Under the pieces are notes generated by a model. It saw nothing but the letters and a program-made list of their open reading frames with translations, had not been told where the DNA came from and searched no databases. 64,000 bases of DNA from Clostridium sp. AT4 (GTDB lineage Bacteria > Bacillota > Clostridia > Lachnospirales > Lachnospiraceae), in NCBI RefSeq assembly GCF_001517625.2, contig NZ_LN999827.1, forward strand, positions 205,348-269,347. Reading direction: 5' to 3'. The first letter of the stretch is position 1. Each line of letters begins with the position of its first letter. Positions 34,871-42,715 of the stretch are shown piece after piece. Made by a program: the position numbers and the translations under genes.

Positions 34871-35013
34871 TTTCCCGCAGCCTCCTAAAGGTGTGTACAA
34901 AAGTCGATCAAAGTCAGCTCCTGTATCTGCTTCAAATAGATGAAATTCAGATACAGAACCAAAAAGGGCCGCTTCCCGCAGGAAACAGCCCCTAAACATT
35001 GCCGCCTTAGAAA

Positions 35014-36183
35014 TCAGCTTCTATACTGCTCCAGCAGACGGTTAATACGGCTGGTAGGTGTGAGAAGCTCGCTTAAGGAAGCATCATGGTTCAGATTGTC
35101 AATGATAAGGGCAATATACTTGCTCATATCTACATTGATATAGTAAGGACGCTGTAAAAGATCCGGCGTCTGATATACCAGATTGGTTGTCAGGATCCGG
35201 TCAATAAAGCCCTTTTCATAATATTCGTCAAATCTGGCAAGTCCGTTTGTAAACAGGCCAAAGGTAGAGCAGATAAATACCTTTCTGGCTTTTCTGCGTT
35301 TTAATTCCTTGGCTACATCCTGCATGCTCTCGCCGGAGGAGATCATATCGTCAATGATCAGAACATCCTTTCCCTCTACGCTGGAGCCTAAAAACTCATG
35401 AGCCACGATGGGATTTCTTCCGTTTACGATCTTCGTGTAGTCGCGGCGCTTGTAGAACATACCCATATCCAGTCCCAGCATATTTGCGAAATAAATAGCG
35501 CGGCCAGTACCGCCCTCATCTGGGCTGATTACCATCATATGATCGCTGTCGATCTTTAAATCAGGCTCATTTTTAAGCAGATGCTTTAAGAACTGGTAGA
35601 TCGGCTGTACCGTCTCAAAGCCCTTTAAATGGATTGCATTCTGAACTCTGGGATCGTGGGCGTCAAAGGTAATAATATTTTCCACGCCCATATTTACAAG
35701 CTCCTTCAGTCCCAGAGCACAGTCTAAGGACTCACGGCCGGAACGCTTGTGCTGGCGGCTCTCATAGAGGAATGGCATGATCACATTGATCCTGCGTGCC
35801 TTTCCTGCTGCAGCTGCGATGATACGCTTTAAATCCTGAAAATGATCATCCGGAGACATATGGTTTGTCATTCCGAAAAGGGAATAGGTCAGACTGTAAT
35901 TACATACATCCACCATGATATAAAGGTCATCGCCTCTTACGGATTCCTCAATAATTCCCTTTCCTTCGCCGGAACCAAAGCGGGGGGTAGATGCATTGAT
36001 AATATAAGAATCTCTCTGATAACCGGTGAAAGCGATGGTAGATTTATGCTCGCTCTCCCGCTCTCTTCTCCAGTCTACCAGATACCTGTCCACCTTATTT
36101 CCCAGCTCCGTACAGCTCTTTAAGGGAATCAACCCAAGAGGGCCCACCGGAATGGTCTCAATGACTTTCTCTTCATATAACAT
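35014..36183 (-). CDS. prs: Ribose-phosphate pyrophosphokinase (PRPP synthetase), long clostridial variant
   Basis: Makes PRPP from ribose 5-phosphate and ATP for nucleotide, His and Trp synthesis (389 aa, against about 315 for the classical enzyme). Recognisable parts are GDDLYIMVDVCNYSLTYSLFG, NVIMPFLYESRQHKRSGRESL (the ATP flexible-loop region, unlike the usual YARQDRK), DAHDPRVQNAIH, the middle MMVISPDEGGTGRAIYFA and the PRPP loop VLIIDDMISSGES. An insert-rich N-terminal part adds the extra length. ATG 36183 follows AGGAGG. Whether it is the only PRPP synthetase cannot be seen here. Confidence 0.9.
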   Translation of the reverse strand: MLYEEKVIETIPVGPLGLIPLKSCTELGNKVDRYLVDWRRERESEHKSTIAFTGYQRDSYIINASTPRFGSGEGKGIIEESVRGDDLYIMVDVCNYSLTYSLFGMTNHMSPDDHFQDLKRIIAAAAGKARRINVIMPFLYESRQHKRSGRESLDCALGLKELVNMGVENIITFDAHDPRVQNAIHLKGFETVQPIYQFLKHLLKNEPDLKIDSDHMMVISPDEGGTGRAIYFANMLGLDMGMFYKRRDYTKIVNGRNPIVAHEFLGSSVEGKDVLIIDDMISSGESMQDVAKELKRRKARKVFICSTFGLFTNGLARFDEYYEKGFIDRILTTNLVYQTPDLLQRPYYINVDMSKYIALIIDNLNHDASLSELLTPTSRINRLLEQYRS

Positions 36184-36275
36184 GATTTCTTTATCCTCCT
36201 GTTTGTACTGCGCGCCAAAAACGCACCTGCCGTTCATTATTATCTTTATACCATCTTTGCATGCATTTCGTCAAG

Positions 36276-37256
36276 CTATCCCCTCTTTAAAACACGGATA
36301 TCCCTGCCGTAAAGGGGAATGATCCGATAGCGCATGATCCGGGAGGTCACACGATCCGTGTAGGAATCCCGAAGCTGCTTTAAAGACAGATTGGTGGAAA
36401 TAATGGTGGAACGGCTCATATTCATACGCTCATTGATGCAGTAAAAAAGCTGCGAAGAGGTAAAGCTGTTATTGAGCTCCGTTCCCAGATCGTCAATGAT
36501 CAGCAGGTCGCAGTCCAGAATATAGCGATATGTGTCTCTCATATCCTCCGGGGTATCATAGTCGAATTTATTTCTGGAAAACACCTCAAACAGATCGCCT
36601 GCCGACAGATAGATCACCGAATGGCCTGAATCGATCAGCTCCTTTGCAATACAGTTTGTAAGAAAGGTTTTCCCCACTCCTGTACTGCCTGTAAAGAGTA
36701 GATTCTCCTTTTTTCGGTCAAAATCTGCAGCAAATTCCCGACAGCCTGCCACCACCCTGCGCATATAATCTGCATTGGTCAGCCCAAGCTCCAGAATGAT
36801 TTCACTGCTGTCATAATAGTCATACGATAATCTGGAAAAATTTTCCTGATCCAGCACATGATCCAGATTGGACTGGGCATAGAGCAGCTTCATCTGAGCC
36901 CTGAGAAAGCAGTGACATTTGCGGCCCTGGCGCCAGCCTGTATCCTCACAGTCCGGGCACCTGTAATGAAGCGTAAGATAGTCCTCCGGATATCCTTTGG
37001 CGCGAATTAAAATAGCCTTCTGCTCCCTTAAATCTGCCAGTTCTTCTCTAAGCTCCGCTAACGCTCCCGTATCCCCGGCCAAAAGCCGCTTTGCCCCGGC
37101 CACAGAACGACTGGCAATCTCCGCTTCCAGTTCCCGGACTGCCGGAATCACCCGGTAAATTTCATTTCTTCGTGCTTCCAGCTGATGCTGGTTTTCAAGC
37201 TGCTGCCTGCCATATTCCCGCATGATTGCGTCGTACTGGGAATTACTCAGTGCCAT
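36276..37256 (-). CDS. dnaI: DnaI/DnaC-like helicase loader ATPase
   Basis: AAA+ ATPase (326 aa) that loads the replicative helicase. The N-terminal part is a coiled region ending in a zinc-binding motif (CPDCEDTGWRQGRKCHC, residues about 100-116) as in B. subtilis DnaI. The ATPase core has Walker A GSTGVGKTFL, Walker B DLLIIDDLG, sensor 1 STIISTNLS and the arginine segment RVTSRIMRYRIIPLYG. It follows the DnaD-domain gene by 45 bases in the same direction, so loader and partner are likely coexpressed. Symbol given by function; the organism may name it differently. Confidence 0.9.
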   Translation of the reverse strand: MALSNSQYDAIMREYGRQQLENQHQLEARRNEIYRVIPAVRELEAEIASRSVAGAKRLLAGDTGALAELREELADLREQKAILIRAKGYPEDYLTLHYRCPDCEDTGWRQGRKCHCFLRAQMKLLYAQSNLDHVLDQENFSRLSYDYYDSSEIILELGLTNADYMRRVVAGCREFAADFDRKKENLLFTGSTGVGKTFLTNCIAKELIDSGHSVIYLSAGDLFEVFSRNKFDYDTPEDMRDTYRYILDCDLLIIDDLGTELNNSFTSSQLFYCINERMNMSRSTIISTNLSLKQLRDSYTDRVTSRIMRYRIIPLYGRDIRVLKRG

Positions 37257-37301
37257 CTCCTGTTCTCCTTCCAGTCTGTAACGCCCTTCCGGGGCGGTTC
37301 C

Positions 37302-38378
37302 TTATGTACGGGGTCTTCCTCCGCCCACCCATTCCTTTACCTGTTTCAACATCAGGGCATCGTAATCTGTATCCCTCTGTTTAAAATTATGGAACTGGTT
37401 TTGAGAGTTCTTTTTCCCTCCCCCATCCTTTGATGCGCTGTTATAGCGCTGAAGCCGCTTTTCCTTATCTCCGCCATTTTCCTGTACCAGAGCCTGACGT
37501 CTGGCATCCAAAGCACGGACATCCTCCATTTTCTTTACGCCGGCTTTCTTCCAGTCTCTTAAAATACGGTCTGCATACTGAAAGCTGGGGCTGTGGATGG
37601 CGGTAATGGTCCGGCTGCAGGCCTCTAAAACGATTTCTCTGGCAAACCCGTACTCCTTAAACCATTTGTCGATCATGGCCTGCTCAGGAGGCGCTGCCTT
37701 GCGGTTGTTAATTCCAAAGGCCCGCATGACCGCAAAGGAATCTTTCGAATAAGCTGCTCCCAGCTCCCGTGCCTCCTGAGATGTTTTAATCCCTTTTTCA
37801 TGCCAGCTCACTGCTACCGTCTCCAGATATCGAACCGAACTGTGGCCGTTCTGGGCACAGTATTCCACAAGATATTCCAGGAGCTCACTGCTCATTCCAA
37901 GGCCCTCATAGAGCCATGCAAATACCTGACAGTCTCTTGGTGTAAAAACTTTATTTAAATATTTCTGCGCAATATAAAGAAGCTGGGAAAACTCCTCATC
38001 TCCGCAAAGCCGGTTTACCTGAGCCGCAGAATACACTGGAGCACGGTCTGCGCTGGCAGCCGTTTCCTCCTTAGCCTCTGCGCAGGAAGCAGCCGGATCC
38101 GCAGCCCAAGGAAGCTCCCCTTCCTGCTTTTTCTCATTTTCTGCCCCGGAAAGAATCCCCAGTTTTTCCCAATAACTTACAGCACGCCGCACATCGGATT
38201 CCGTATGATCGAGAGCATCCGCTATAGACTCCACGGTAAGCTCTTCGCCCTGATGACGCAGAATATAAAGATATACTTTTACATATTCCCCATTGGCACC
38301 GGCCATATATTCATCTATAAACGCATCTGCCACCATGGTAGCCCCTATGCTCCAGCGGTCCTTCCAGTTCATACTCAT
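37302..38378 (-). CDS. DnaD/DnaB-type primosome protein
   Basis: Replication initiation and restart protein (358 aa). The N-terminal winged helix lies around residues 1-90 (FIDEYMAGANGEYVKVYLYILRHQGEELTVESIADALDHTESDVRRAVSYWEKLGIL). A Glu/Ala-rich linker follows, then a DnaD (DnaB_2) domain (about 140-290) with DWKKAGVKKMEDV near its end. The C-terminus is basic and Gln/Asn-rich. ATG 38378 follows AAGGAG; the longer frame to 38555 runs through the promoter. The upstream region contains five DnaA boxes in two tandem arrays, suggesting control by DnaA. Confidence 0.9.
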   Translation of the reverse strand: MSMNWKDRWSIGATMVADAFIDEYMAGANGEYVKVYLYILRHQGEELTVESIADALDHTESDVRRAVSYWEKLGILSGAENEKKQEGELPWAADPAASCAEAKEETAASADRAPVYSAAQVNRLCGDEEFSQLLYIAQKYLNKVFTPRDCQVFAWLYEGLGMSSELLEYLVEYCAQNGHSSVRYLETVAVSWHEKGIKTSQEARELGAAYSKDSFAVMRAFGINNRKAAPPEQAMIDKWFKEYGFAREIVLEACSRTITAIHSPSFQYADRILRDWKKAGVKKMEDVRALDARRQALVQENGGDKEKRLQRYNSASKDGGGKKNSQNQFHNFKQRDTDYDALMLKQVKEWVGGGRPRT

Positions 38379-38433
38379 TTTCACCACTCCTTGCTGCATT
38401 TTCCCTTTTTCTGTCCGGGAAATGTTTGCAGAC

Positions 38434-38442
38434 AGTATATCA
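38434..38442 (-). promoter_or_regulatory. Extended -10 promoter of the dnaD-dnaI operon
   Basis: Minus strand TGATATACT, an extended -10 (TGn-TATACT at 38439-38434), about 55 bases before the ATG and about 50 bases downstream of the triple DnaA-box array. No good -35 is seen, consistent with an activated or DnaA-modulated promoter. Confidence 0.4.
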
Positions 38443-38488
38443 TATCCACTACTAAAAGAAAATAGGGCCTTCTTTCCACTGCTCATTC

Positions 38489-38515
38489 TGTGGATAATGT
38501 GGATATTGTGGAAAA
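38489..38515 (-). promoter_or_regulatory. Tandem DnaA boxes, array 1 (three contiguous 9-mers)
   Basis: Minus strand TTTTCCACA (38515-38507), ATATCCACA (38506-38498) and TTATCCACA (38497-38489) with no spacer. The last is the exact DnaA consensus; the others keep the TCCACA core. An isolated box TCATCCACA of the opposite orientation lies at 38614-38622. Confidence 0.75.
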
Positions 38516-38652
38516 ACCATCCCCCATCTGGTCTCATTCCCCCATAAGCTGTCAATTTTCCGCATAAAACCGTGGTTTTCCAAATCTCCTATCATCCTTT
38601 CATATCAGATGATTCATCCACAGTTTTTAGCTCTGTTTCGTGTTGAAAACTA

Positions 38653-38670
38653 TGTGGATATTGTGGATAA
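38653..38670 (-). promoter_or_regulatory. Tandem DnaA boxes, array 2 (two contiguous 9-mers)
   Basis: Minus strand TTATCCACA (38670-38662, exact consensus) directly followed by ATATCCACA (38661-38653). It abuts the murC stop codon at 38671-38673. Confidence 0.75.
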
Positions 38671-40056
38671 CTACAGCCCAAGGAGCTTTTCTCCCACTTT
38701 TACAATATCTCCGGCGCCCATAGTTATCAACAGATCCCCGTGTATACAATGTTCCAGAATAAATGTTTCAATCTCATCAAAGGACGGAATATAATGGACG
38801 CTTGTACCCAGCTTTTCCAGCCGTTCTGCAATATCCCTTGAACTGACTCCCAGTGTATCCGTCTCTCTGGCTGCAAAGATATCTGCCAGTATCACCTCAT
38901 CAGCACCTGACAGAGCCTGAGCAAATTCATCCAGAAATGCCTTTGTACGGGTATAGGTATGGGGCTGAAATACTACCCAGAGGCGCTTATGGGGATAATT
39001 CTCTGCCGCCTTCAGAGTAGCACTGATCTCCTGTGGATGATGGGCATAATCATCAATCACCGTTACTCCGCCGATCTCTCCCTTTTTCTCAAACCGCCGG
39101 TCTGTTCCCGTAAATTTTCTGAGGCCTGCAATTACGCCGTCAAAGCCTACACCTAATTCCAGAGCGACAGCAATGGCTGACAGAGAGTTGTATACGTTAT
39201 GCTCCCCTGTTACTCCCAGAGAAATCCGGTTTACTACCTCTCCCTGCACAATCAGGTCATAGGACGGTCTGCCAAGTTCGTCATATGTAATGTTTCCGGC
39301 TGTATAATCACTGGACGGATCCTTTCCGAAGGTGATTACGCGGCAGTTCAGTCCCCGGGTAATTTCCTCCACCCGGTCAATATCTTTGTTGATCACCAGA
39401 AGGCCTCCTGCCGGAAGCTTCTCTGCAAACAGACGGAAGGAATGACGGATATCCGCGATATCCTTAAAGAAATCCAGATGATCCTCTTCAATATTTAAAA
39501 TCACCTCAATGGTGGGATAAAAGGATAAAAAGCTGTTTGTATATTCACAGGCCTCTGTGACAAAGAATTCAGGCCCGCCTACCCGTATATTTCCGCCGAT
39601 ATCCTTCAGGATACCGCCTACAGAAATCGTAGGGTCTGTGCCGCCGGCTAACAGAATATCTGTCAGCATAGAGGTAGTGGTCGTTTTTCCGTGCGTACCG
39701 GCTATGGCTATGGACTGCTTATAATTACGCATCAGTTCCCCTAAAAGCTCCGCTCTGGTAAGCTCCGGAAGCCCCTTTGCCCGCACTGCCATAAGCTCCG
39801 GGTTGTCGCCATGGATCGCCGCTGTGTAAACCACGGCCTGAATCCCCGGCTCCTGTTCAATATTGGCGGCCCGCTGGCCGTAATAAATCCGCGCCCCCTT
39901 CTCTGTCAGATGTCTGGTAAGCTCCGTTTCATGGGCGTCAGAGCCGGATACGGTAAATCCGGCGTCCAGCAGGATCTCTGCCAGCCCGCTCATACTGATG
40001 CCTCCGATCCCAATAAAGTGAATGTGTTCCGGTTTGTCAAAATCTATCTGATACAT
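38671..40056 (-). CDS. murC: UDP-N-acetylmuramate--L-alanine ligase
   Basis: Mur ligase (461 aa) that adds L-Ala to UDP-MurNAc, the first amino acid step of peptidoglycan synthesis. N-terminal UDP-binding HFIGIGGISMSGLAEILLDAG, ATP-binding AGTHGKTTTTSM (119-130), the conserved NIEEDHLDFF and DDYAHHPQEI motifs, and the C-terminal FQPHTYTRTKAFLDEFA. Complete. In the gut Clostridia murC is often alone, outside a dcw cluster, as here. The dnaD promoter region with DnaA boxes starts right after its stop codon. Confidence 0.97.
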   Translation of the reverse strand: MYQIDFDKPEHIHFIGIGGISMSGLAEILLDAGFTVSGSDAHETELTRHLTEKGARIYYGQRAANIEQEPGIQAVVYTAAIHGDNPELMAVRAKGLPELTRAELLGELMRNYKQSIAIAGTHGKTTTTSMLTDILLAGGTDPTISVGGILKDIGGNIRVGGPEFFVTEACEYTNSFLSFYPTIEVILNIEEDHLDFFKDIADIRHSFRLFAEKLPAGGLLVINKDIDRVEEITRGLNCRVITFGKDPSSDYTAGNITYDELGRPSYDLIVQGEVVNRISLGVTGEHNVYNSLSAIAVALELGVGFDGVIAGLRKFTGTDRRFEKKGEIGGVTVIDDYAHHPQEISATLKAAENYPHKRLWVVFQPHTYTRTKAFLDEFAQALSGADEVILADIFAARETDTLGVSSRDIAERLEKLGTSVHYIPSFDEIETFILEHCIHGDLLITMGAGDIVKVGEKLLGL

Positions 40057-40133
40057 ATATTATTCCCTTTCCCTGTGATACGGTATGTATTTGTCTGCTT
40101 TCCTTATAATTATATCAAAGTCCGCCGGAAATG

Positions 40134-40290
40134 TCATATGAAATTATAAAAGCATTCCATATACCCGATAGCCTTTTTACTGCCGCGTTTTATTTCATAC
40201 AGCATCTGATCCGCCTTATCGGCCAGATCTTTAAATGTCATGCTCCGGCACAGCAGCAATCCCAAAGGATGAAGATACTGCTGCCTTTGT
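40134..40290 (-). pseudogene. Remnant of a GGDEF (diguanylate cyclase) domain, C-terminal end
   Basis: Two minus-strand frames joined by a frameshift read KAAVSSSFGIAAVPEHDI (about 40236-40290) and TFKDLADKADQMLYEIKRGSKKAIGYM (40150-40236). Together they match the end of GGDEF domains (SiGiA...P...ADkALYeAKr.Gr). A stop codon precedes the first part and no active-site GGDEF motif remains. It lies in the 479-base gap 40057-40535 between murC and queT; the rest of the gap holds the queT promoter and leader. A decayed gene fragment. Confidence 0.65.
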
Positions 40291-40384
40291 TCATCTTATT
40301 TTATCATAAACATATTAAAAAACATAGTTTGCTGTGAGAATACCATAAAACATGTAATGCTGAACTGTTACTAAAACATTCCTC

Positions 40385-40413
40385 TTGACCTGCTCTGCAA
40401 CTCATGCTAAACT
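40385..40413 (+). promoter_or_regulatory. Sigma-A promoter of queT
   Basis: TTGACC (40385-40390), 17-base spacer, TAAACT (40408-40413). Transcription would begin near 40420, at the first stem of the structured leader. Confidence 0.65.
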
Positions 40414-40423
40414 AGGAGACGCT

Positions 40424-40525
40424 GTAAAGCCCAAAAATAAGGTCTAAAGGGGCTTTCCGCCGATTTCCGGCGTAAAATGAATCGAGTGTTCGAGACCTTC
40501 CACTCGTAAAACAAAACTAAAGGAG
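40424..40525 (+). promoter_or_regulatory. Structured pseudoknotted leader of queT, probable preQ1 riboswitch
   Basis: P1: AAAGCCC (40426-40432) with GGGCTTT (40450-40456). Its loop contains AAGGTCT (40439-40445), exactly complementary to AGACCTT (40493-40499), giving a 7-bp pseudoknot. Between them lies a hairpin CGCCG/CGGCG (40458-40462/40468-40472). CGAGTG/CACTCG (40483-40488/40501-40506) flanks the 3' pseudoknot strand. The order (P1 hairpin, inserted hairpin, loop-to-tail pairing) is that of HLout-type preQ1-II/III riboswitches, which control queT. The ribosome binding site AAAGGAG follows at about 40519. The ligand class is inferred from topology and the downstream gene. Confidence 0.6.
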
Positions 40526-40535
40526 ACAACTAAAT

Positions 40536-41027
40536 ATGAACAGGAAAAAAACAGATTTTCTGGTACACGGTGCATTGATCGCAGCCGTGTATGTGGCGCT
40601 GACTATGATGTTCGCTCCCATCAGCTTCGGACCGGTGCAGTTTCGCATCTCTGAAGCGCTGTGCATCCTTCCCTTCTTTACACCGGCAGCCGTTCCGGGA
40701 CTCTTTTTAGGATGCCTGATCTCTAACCTCTTAGGTACAGCCGTGCTCATGGATGTGATCTGTGGCAGTATTGCCACACTGATCGGTGCAGCAGGCTCCT
40801 ATGCCCTTCGGCATCACAAGAGGCTGGTATGCCTCCCCCCTATCCTGGCAAATACCCTGATCATCCCCTGGGTGCTGCGGTATGCCTACGGTTCCCCAGA
40901 TCTGATCCCTTTTATGATGCTCACCGTAGGGATTGGCGAGATTTTGGCCGTTGGGGTTCTGGGAAATGGCCTCTTAGCTATACTGGAGCGTTATAAATAT
41001 ACGATTTTCCGCCAGAGCAGAGCATAA
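40536..41027 (+). CDS. queT: QueT family transporter (queuosine precursor ECF S-component)
   Basis: Small integral membrane protein (163 aa) of the QueT family (COG4708), the substrate-binding part of an energy-coupling-factor importer for a queuosine precursor such as preQ1. Characteristic: KTDFLVHGALIAAVYVALTMMFAPISFGPVQFRISEALCILPFFTPAAVPGLFLGCLISNLLG, with five to six membrane helices and the ISEAL segment. AAAGGAG precedes the ATG. The structured leader with a long pseudoknot supports queuosine-linked control. The ECF ATPases and T-component are not nearby and are probably shared. Confidence 0.93.
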   Translation: MNRKKTDFLVHGALIAAVYVALTMMFAPISFGPVQFRISEALCILPFFTPAAVPGLFLGCLISNLLGTAVLMDVICGSIATLIGAAGSYALRHHKRLVCLPPILANTLIIPWVLRYAYGSPDLIPFMMLTVGIGEILAVGVLGNGLLAILERYKYTIFRQSRA

Positions 41028-41030
41028 AAG

Positions 41031-41082
41031 AATGCCGACGCCTTAGCTTGTAATTTTACAGGTTAAGGTGCCGGCATTTTTA
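41031..41082. terminator. Bidirectional terminator between queT and the arabinose operon
   Basis: AATGCCG...CCTTA pairs with TAAGG...CCGGCATT with small internal mismatches, followed by TTTTTATTATTT on the plus strand. It ends 5 bases before the kinase stop on the other strand. Confidence 0.8.
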
Positions 41083-41086
41083 TTAT

Positions 41087-42694
41087 TTATAATGCATCTA
41101 CAGCCGCTTTTTCAATCATCAGCCCTTTTTTATAATTTTCCATAAACTGATTAAAGCCCTCTATATCTTCTGGTTCCGGAGCTGCTGTTACGCTCTCTGC
41201 CTTTTGAAAAATCCGTTTTTCCAGATAATCCTCTAAAGCTTCCCCTTCTTTTTTATTTATCATATACAGTGCCAGAACTGCAATCCCCCAAGCGCCCCCT
41301 TCTCCGGCTGATTTCATAACAGATACGGGAGTGTTCAAAGCGGCCGCAAGGATTTTCTGAGCCGTTCCCTCCGTTTTAAAGATGCCTCCGTGGCCCCATA
41401 TCACGTCTACCTTCACGCCCTCTTTGTCAAACAGCAGGTCATTTCCGATCTTAAGAGTACCAAAGGCTGCATATAAATGGGTCCTTATAAAATTTGCCAG
41501 ATTAAACCGGCCGTCCTGCCGGCGCACAAACAACGGACGGCCTTCTGCAAAGCCGGCAACCGGTTCTCCTGAAACATAATTGCAGGCCACCAGTCCTCCG
41601 CAGTCCTTATCGCCCTCCAGAGCCTTTCGGAAAAGCCCTCCATACAGCTCATCCCCGCTTATATGAAAGCCAAAGGTATCGCTGAATTCCTTCAGAATAT
41701 TCACCCAGGCGTTCAGGTCTGAGGTGCAATTGTTGCAGTGTACCATAGCCGCCGGAGCCCCCTGAGGCGTTGCCACAAGGTCAATTTCAGAATATACATT
41801 TGAGAGCTCTTTTTCCAGTACAATCATGGAAAATATGGAGGTTCCTGCGGATACATTGCCTGTGCGCGCCTTTACGCTGTTTGTTGCAACCATCCCTGTT
41901 CCCGCATCTCCTTCCGGGGGGCACAGGGGGATTCCGGCCTTCAATGTTCCTTCCGGATCTAAAAGCCCTGCACCCTCCTCTGTAAGAACGCCTGCCTGCT
42001 CCCCTGCCAGAAGAGGCCGGGGCAGGATTTCCCTGATTTTCCATGGAAACGACCGGTCTGAAATCTTTTGGTCAAAACAGTCCAGCATATCCGTATAATA
42101 GGTTCCTGTTTTTGCGTCAACAGGAAACATTCCCGACGCATCATCCACACCCAGTACCCGTTCTCCGGTAAGCATCCAGTGCACATAGCCTGCCAGCGTG
42201 GTGATGTATTTAATATCTTTTACATGAGCTTCCCTGTTCAGGATCGCCTGATACAGATGAGCGATACTCCAGCGCTGGGGAATAGGATAATGGAAGTCTT
42301 CCGTCAATTCCCGCGAAGCCTGCTCCGTTATGGTATTTCTCCATGTGCGGAATGGCACCAGAAGTTCATCATTTCCATCAAATGCCAGATAACCGTGCAT
42401 CATGGCGCTGATTCCAATTCCGCCAATGGTTTCTATCTCTGCCCCATATGCTTCTCTTACCTTTGTTTTAAGATCGCCATAGCACTCCTGCATTCCCTTC
42501 CAGACTGCTTCCATCGAATAGGTCCATATCCCGTTTTCCAGCCTGTTTTCCCACTGGTGGCTGCCATCCGCTATCAATTCTCCCTCTTCTGTCAGAAGAA
42601 CGCCCTTGATTCTGGTGGAACCAAGTTCAATTCCCAAAACCGTTTTTCCTGACTGAATCCTTTTTTTTATGTCCTCTATCCTGATTTCTTCCAA
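41087..42694 (-). CDS. FGGY-family sugar kinase, probable L-ribulokinase (AraK-type)
   Basis: Carbohydrate kinase (535 aa) with the FGGY fold: [16 protein letters not shown] (phosphate 1 loop), [29 protein letters not shown] and [16 protein letters not shown] near the end. Lying 21 bases after araA in the same direction, it most likely phosphorylates L-ribulose to L-ribulose 5-phosphate. It differs from classical AraB in its substrate loops and resembles the separate clostridial ribulokinase type described as AraK. No araD is next to it. TTG start at 42694 behind AAAGGAG. The substrate is inferred from context. Confidence 0.82.
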   Translation of the reverse strand: MEEIRIEDIKKRIQSGKTVLGIELGSTRIKGVLLTEEGELIADGSHQWENRLENGIWTYSMEAVWKGMQECYGDLKTKVREAYGAEIETIGGIGISAMMHGYLAFDGNDELLVPFRTWRNTITEQASRELTEDFHYPIPQRWSIAHLYQAILNREAHVKDIKYITTLAGYVHWMLTGERVLGVDDASGMFPVDAKTGTYYTDMLDCFDQKISDRSFPWKIREILPRPLLAGEQAGVLTEEGAGLLDPEGTLKAGIPLCPPEGDAGTGMVATNSVKARTGNVSAGTSIFSMIVLEKELSNVYSEIDLVATPQGAPAAMVHCNNCTSDLNAWVNILKEFSDTFGFHISGDELYGGLFRKALEGDKDCGGLVACNYVSGEPVAGFAEGRPLFVRRQDGRFNLANFIRTHLYAAFGTLKIGNDLLFDKEGVKVDVIWGHGGIFKTEGTAQKILAAALNTPVSVMKSAGEGGAWGIAVLALYMINKKEGEALEDYLEKRIFQKAESVTAAPEPEDIEGFNQFMENYKKGLMIEKAAVDAL

Positions 42695-42715
42695 TTTTCT
42701 GCTCTCCTTTAACGG

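Noticed and set aside
40131-40337. A 68-codon plus-strand frame upstream of queT
   Set aside because: It is antisense to the GGDEF remnant and has no ribosome binding site.
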